Under the pieces are notes generated by a model, which ran no database searches, had not been told where the DNA came from, and saw only the letters and a list, made by a program, of their open reading frames with translations. The position numbers were made by a program, and so were the translations under genes. DNA of 64,000 nt from Odontesthes bonariensis (taxonomy: Eukaryota; Chordata; Actinopteri; Atheriniformes; Atherinopsidae), in assembly GCF_027942865.1 (NCBI RefSeq), contig NC_134528.1:11312086-11376085 (forward strand), read 5' to 3'. The stretch's first letter is position 1. Each line of letters opens with the position of its first letter. Below, in pieces: positions 60,901 through 64,000 of the stretch.

Positions 60901-62177
60901 CATCAACCCCCACTAATACACCTCCTGCTTGTGTGGTCATGAGGAATATAAATCTCCAGTTCAGTGCCAACATTAATGCAGCATTACTGAACTTTATACC
61001 CAACATTACCACTTATCCCTTTATGGCATTAAGTCAGTGTGATGGTATGGAAGTCATCAATAATCTTTGCTTAGTAGGTTATTTCTTCTGTGCAGACCAC
61101 AAATTTAAACCTGTGTGACAACTGTCTTCAATCCAGAAATCAACTGCATTCATGTTGTCATCGGAAGTGTTGGTGGGATTTATTTTTCTCAAGAAATACA
61201 GTTTTGTCCTCATAGATCACAGTTACCTGCTGTTTGTTAAACAACAGAATAAACTGTTCAGTTAGATGCAAGGGATGTTATTTTATCAGTATCTTGCAAT
61301 TTCTATAGAATATGGAAAATATTGTTAAAAGTGTTTTCACCATTTGAAATGAACAGAAATTCTAAATTCTGATTTCATGTAAATCTAAATCATAATATAG
61401 ATGAATAGACAATATAAATAGACATTCTGTCATTTCTGTGTAGAGGGTCTTGTTATTGACAATCCTCTTATACCACAGCTTTATGAAAAACTGGAGAAAT
61501 CTTTATTTGCACCGCAGATTATACTTGAATCCTCTGATTTTGCCTTCCTCCATCCCTCTTCCTCTCAGATGATGAGTCAGAACCTGATGCCGCAGAGCTC
61601 AACCTGGGCACCAAGATCAAGACCCCCAAGGATGTGATGCTGGAGGAGCTCTCCCTCCTCAATAACAAGGGGTCCAAGATGTTCAAGATGAGGCAGCAGA
61701 GAGTAGAGAAGTACATCGTGACCACTGAGAACATGGTGAGAGTAAAGTAGACAAACAGCCTCGTCATGTTGCATGCACATGTGCGCTCTGATCAGATTAT
61801 ATGCTCCGTTTTTCATCAGCAGAACCTTCAGAACCTGCTGATGCCCCCCCCTGTACCACCAAAGCCTGAAATGCCAAAGGAAGAAAGTGGGGTTAAACGT
61901 TAATTTTTCAGTATTTTAGGTGCAATCTCTCTGTTGAGGTTTTGCTTTCAATCTCTTTGGTCTTTCGAAAACTGTCTTTGTGTGTCTCAGACGTAGAGGA
62001 GACAGTGGATGAGGAGGCCGATAAGGCAAAGAGGAGGAAGGAGTATGTACGCACCTACATATCGCCATGGGAACGTGCCATGAGGAACAATGAGGAGCTG
62101 ACTGCCACCATGAAGGCCTGCATGCCGGGACCCATCCAATTCCACCCAGATCTGCCTCAGTATAAGAGCTTCAACAG
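54793..62177 (+). CDS. MYOZ1: MYOZ1 (myozenin-1/calsarcin-2), 5' part; continues past window
   Basis: Myozenins are Z-disc proteins that tether calcineurin to alpha-actinin, filamin C and telethonin in fast muscle. Exons: 54793-54877 (MPVSTPAPSNKRKKTNKII...), 61569-61735 (LNLGTKIKTPKDVMLEELSL, NNKGSKMFKMRQQRVEKYI), 61820-61886 and 61991-62177 (TYISPWERAM, LPQYKSFNR). The first, second and fourth blocks match the family N-terminus, core motif and ISPWERAM segment. Synteny with SYNPO2L favours MYOZ1 over MYOZ2 or MYOZ3. Phases are 1, 0, 1 and 2. The third exon is the least sure: its donor is a weak A|GTGGGG and its acceptor may be at 61820 or 61823. It replaces the Gly-rich region of mammalian MYOZ1 with a short Pro-rich stretch. 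The family C-terminus (after FNR) is not found before 64000. Confidence 0.85.
54880..54908 (+). repeat. (CA)n at the MYOZ1 start-exon donor
   Basis: A CA tract of about 14 units begins three bases into the intron, directly after the GT donor at 54878. Confidence 0.9.
55880..56010 (+). mobile_element. Diverged 3' tail of the GGAT-type SINE
   Basis: GTCAGCTGGGATCAGCTCCA and AATGGATGCATGGATGC resemble the tails at 31877-31998 and 44990-45155, with more substitutions. This is an old copy within a MYOZ1 intron. Confidence 0.55.
56816..56843. repeat. (GCAGA)5 microsatellite
   Basis: Five pentanucleotide units in a MYOZ1 intron. The surrounding 56011-59824 shows no supported exon; a (CA)n tract lies at about 57124-57146. 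Confidence 0.9.
59825..60795 (+). mobile_element. Decayed Tc1-like transposon
   Basis: The ends (TACGGTACTATGC at 59825 and its inverted counterpart TACAGTAGTATGC ending at 60795) match at roughly three quarters of positions. Inside, a broken transposase frame reads GPDLNITEAVWDHLD, which includes the third catalytic residue (Glu) of the DDE triad. It is followed by RKKRQPTSKEEL, a stop, and KRVQAVLKNKG. Several stops make it a pseudogene. It is related to the shorter copy at 30857-31422. Confidence 0.75.
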
Positions 62178-64000
62178 GTATACAAATGAATAGGATCAGA
62201 ATCGAACTATTGTGTTTAAAGTTTAAAGTTCATGTGAGAAAAGCTGTAATATTCTTGAAAGCAATTATTATGCTGTCAAAACAAGCATAGTGTTACCAGT
62301 GTAAACACTCATTTACAGTTCCTGTTCCAGTTGCACTTTCATTGCAAGAAATTTACATCTCAATGAATTATTAACTTTCTTTTGAGGGTTGTAAACCTGC
62401 CAGAGAGCATATTGTCCTTTCATTGCAAATTTAAGTGTGTGTGTTTGTAGTCATGACATGTATTCTTGCATGAGAATGAGAGGACTGATGGTATAAACTA
62501 TCCTTACTTCTCCCTATACTACTAAATCATTATTGTGTAACGTGTGCGTCACTGTCAGGTAGGAACGTGGGCAGACATTTAAAATATATATAATCACATA
62601 AACTGCGTATGATGTTATACAAACTAGTTCACTTTAAGCACATTGAAACCATTTAGTGCTGAAAATACATAAAGTTGAAGGAGCTAGAACAGATTGTTTC
62701 TTCAGTAATCAATTTCAGTCCAGCAGAAGCAAAGACAAATCCAACTTTTAGGTGCTACTATGGATCAGTCTCCAACAATTCTGAATTCTCTGCGTTTTCC
62801 AGTGTCTTTGTAGCATGAACTTAGCATGAAAAACAAAATATTCCCATGTTAGAGCACAATGAAAGTTATATGGTAAAACAGTGATCTTCGGTGTCCTGTG
62901 AAAACACATTTTGGGAAAGCCTTTTTTCCCCACCAAAAACAGCTGAGATGTAGTTCAGAATTATGTTTTTATGTTTAGCGCTGGACGTTTTTGGACACTG
63001 ACACAGTTTTGTTATTTAATTTTGTTATATCTATTGAATATGAGCTTACAGTGAAGGCATAGAGTATTTATCTGAGGGTATTCAAATCTAAATAGAAGAA
63101 AGGTTGTAGGAATCACAGCTCACTGGGAAAATTTAGTTAAAACCTGTCTACGATCCTGTTAACAAACAGACCAACTGTCATCAAACTGCCTCCGCCTGCT
63201 TTACTGATCATGCTATTATTATATGCCGTTATAAGATGTTCCATTCCGGTACAGGTTGATTTCATCTCAAAAGAATGTTGTTTCAATGCGGGATCTGCCT
63301 TCTTAGAGATTTTTTTTTGGCGAAGTCTGATCTGGCCTTTCCATTCTTAAGGGCTTATTTTTTTGCTTGTCATGGTTGTGGTGAACCCTCTTTATTCAAT
63401 CTTTATAGTCAACTGATACACAAGACCATCATTTAAAGTCATTTTTGTAGACATCTAAGTATTTCTTTTCTTTTTTTTTCTTTTTGCTTGGTTCCAGACC
63501 CCAGAAGCATTCCACACCACAGAGTTTCTGGAAACTGAGTTCAACAGGTTGACATATCTGTCTGATATCATTCTTCTAATGTTGGTCTAATTTTCCAGAA
63601 TGTACCAAGCTACTAATTTGGTCATTATTCTTCTTGCTCGTGCTGTCTTTCTTATGGATTTGTTTTGTTTTTGAAGCCAAAGGGATGACATGTTTCATGC
63701 TGAATTGAGAGCTGTAAAAACAACTGTGCCATTTTAGAAATATTTCCTGGCCTAACATTATGTGGAGTTATGACAGCAGCATCAGTCTCAGCCTCACATA
63801 AACTCTCACAGAACCTGCATCACTATGACAACCACAAGATTGCTGTTTATCAGCAGTGAAAAGCAACTTCCTACCCAGCTGTGTTTCCATGGCTTTTAAT
63901 TAGTACTAACTCTGTAAAAACTTGCTTTTGCTGAGAGACTTTTACATTTAACCCTGATTCAAACAGGTTGGGAAGCAGTGTGAAATGTCAATAAAACTGG
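62178..64000 (+). other. MYOZ1 intron, window end
   Basis: The next family exon would begin by completing the Arg codon left by AAC AG at 62177 and should continue with a T-x-x-P-(Y/F)-G-G-like block. None is seen. The only acceptor with a strong tract (before 63499) opens a 50-nt stretch whose translation does not resemble myozenin. The rest is AT-rich. Confidence 0.4.

Noticed and set aside
63499..63548. 50-nt stretch with strong acceptor and GT donor as the next MYOZ1 exon
   Set aside because: Phase 2 entry reads R-P-Q-K-H-S-T-P..., with none of the myozenin C-terminal motifs. Kept only as an unproven splice-like site.

Overview
The window reads as a teleost fish nuclear genome. Three multi-exon vertebrate genes can be followed exon by exon, with GT-AG introns and good phase. 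The repeat content is that of ray-finned fish: RTE/Rex3-like, L2-like and L1-like LINEs, tRNA-derived SINEs, TTAA-flanked palindromic MITEs, and hAT, Tc1 and pogo remnants. The species cannot be named from the sequence.

Layout: (a) about 1-5.8 kb is repeat-rich flank with an L1-like 3' end, a pogo/Tigger-like end and two TTAA-bounded inverted-repeat elements. (b) About 5.8-24.7 kb, minus strand, is SEC24C. It has a noncoding first exon, 23 coding exons and a long 3' UTR; the model gives 1230 residues. (c) 24.7-27.9 kb is the head-to-head gap, holding a broken L2-like LINE. (d) 27.96-40.7 kb, plus strand, is SYNPO2L (CHAP): a PDZ-containing 1210-residue form from five exons, plus a candidate internal first exon giving a 918-residue form without the PDZ. 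(e) 40.7-48.2 kb is intergenic with two SINEs and a second L2-like 3' end. (f) About 48.3-64 kb, plus strand, is the 5' part of MYOZ1, with a candidate noncoding first exon, four coding exons and the C-terminal part beyond the window. A 2.45-kb Rex3-like LINE with a perfect 13-bp target duplication lies in its probable first intron.

The gene order SEC24C(-) SYNPO2L(+) MYOZ1(+) is, from memory, the arrangement on human 10q22. SEC24C is a COPII coat subunit. SYNPO2L and MYOZ1 are both striated-muscle Z-disc proteins, so this is a conserved muscle gene pair beside a housekeeping gene.

The observation I would follow first is a second copy of a SEC24C exon end at 18428-18469. It encodes nearly the same peptide as the end of the upstream exon, but the nucleotide changes are almost all synonymous. 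Both ends are in phase 0, so inclusion would duplicate a short motif next to the COPII core. Others are a GC-AG intron in SEC24C, a two-codon uORF just before its start, a CA repeat at a MYOZ1 splice donor, and several elements with exact target duplications or perfect hairpins. No new enzymatic or defence system was seen. All gene assignments rest on protein recognition by eye; no database was searched.
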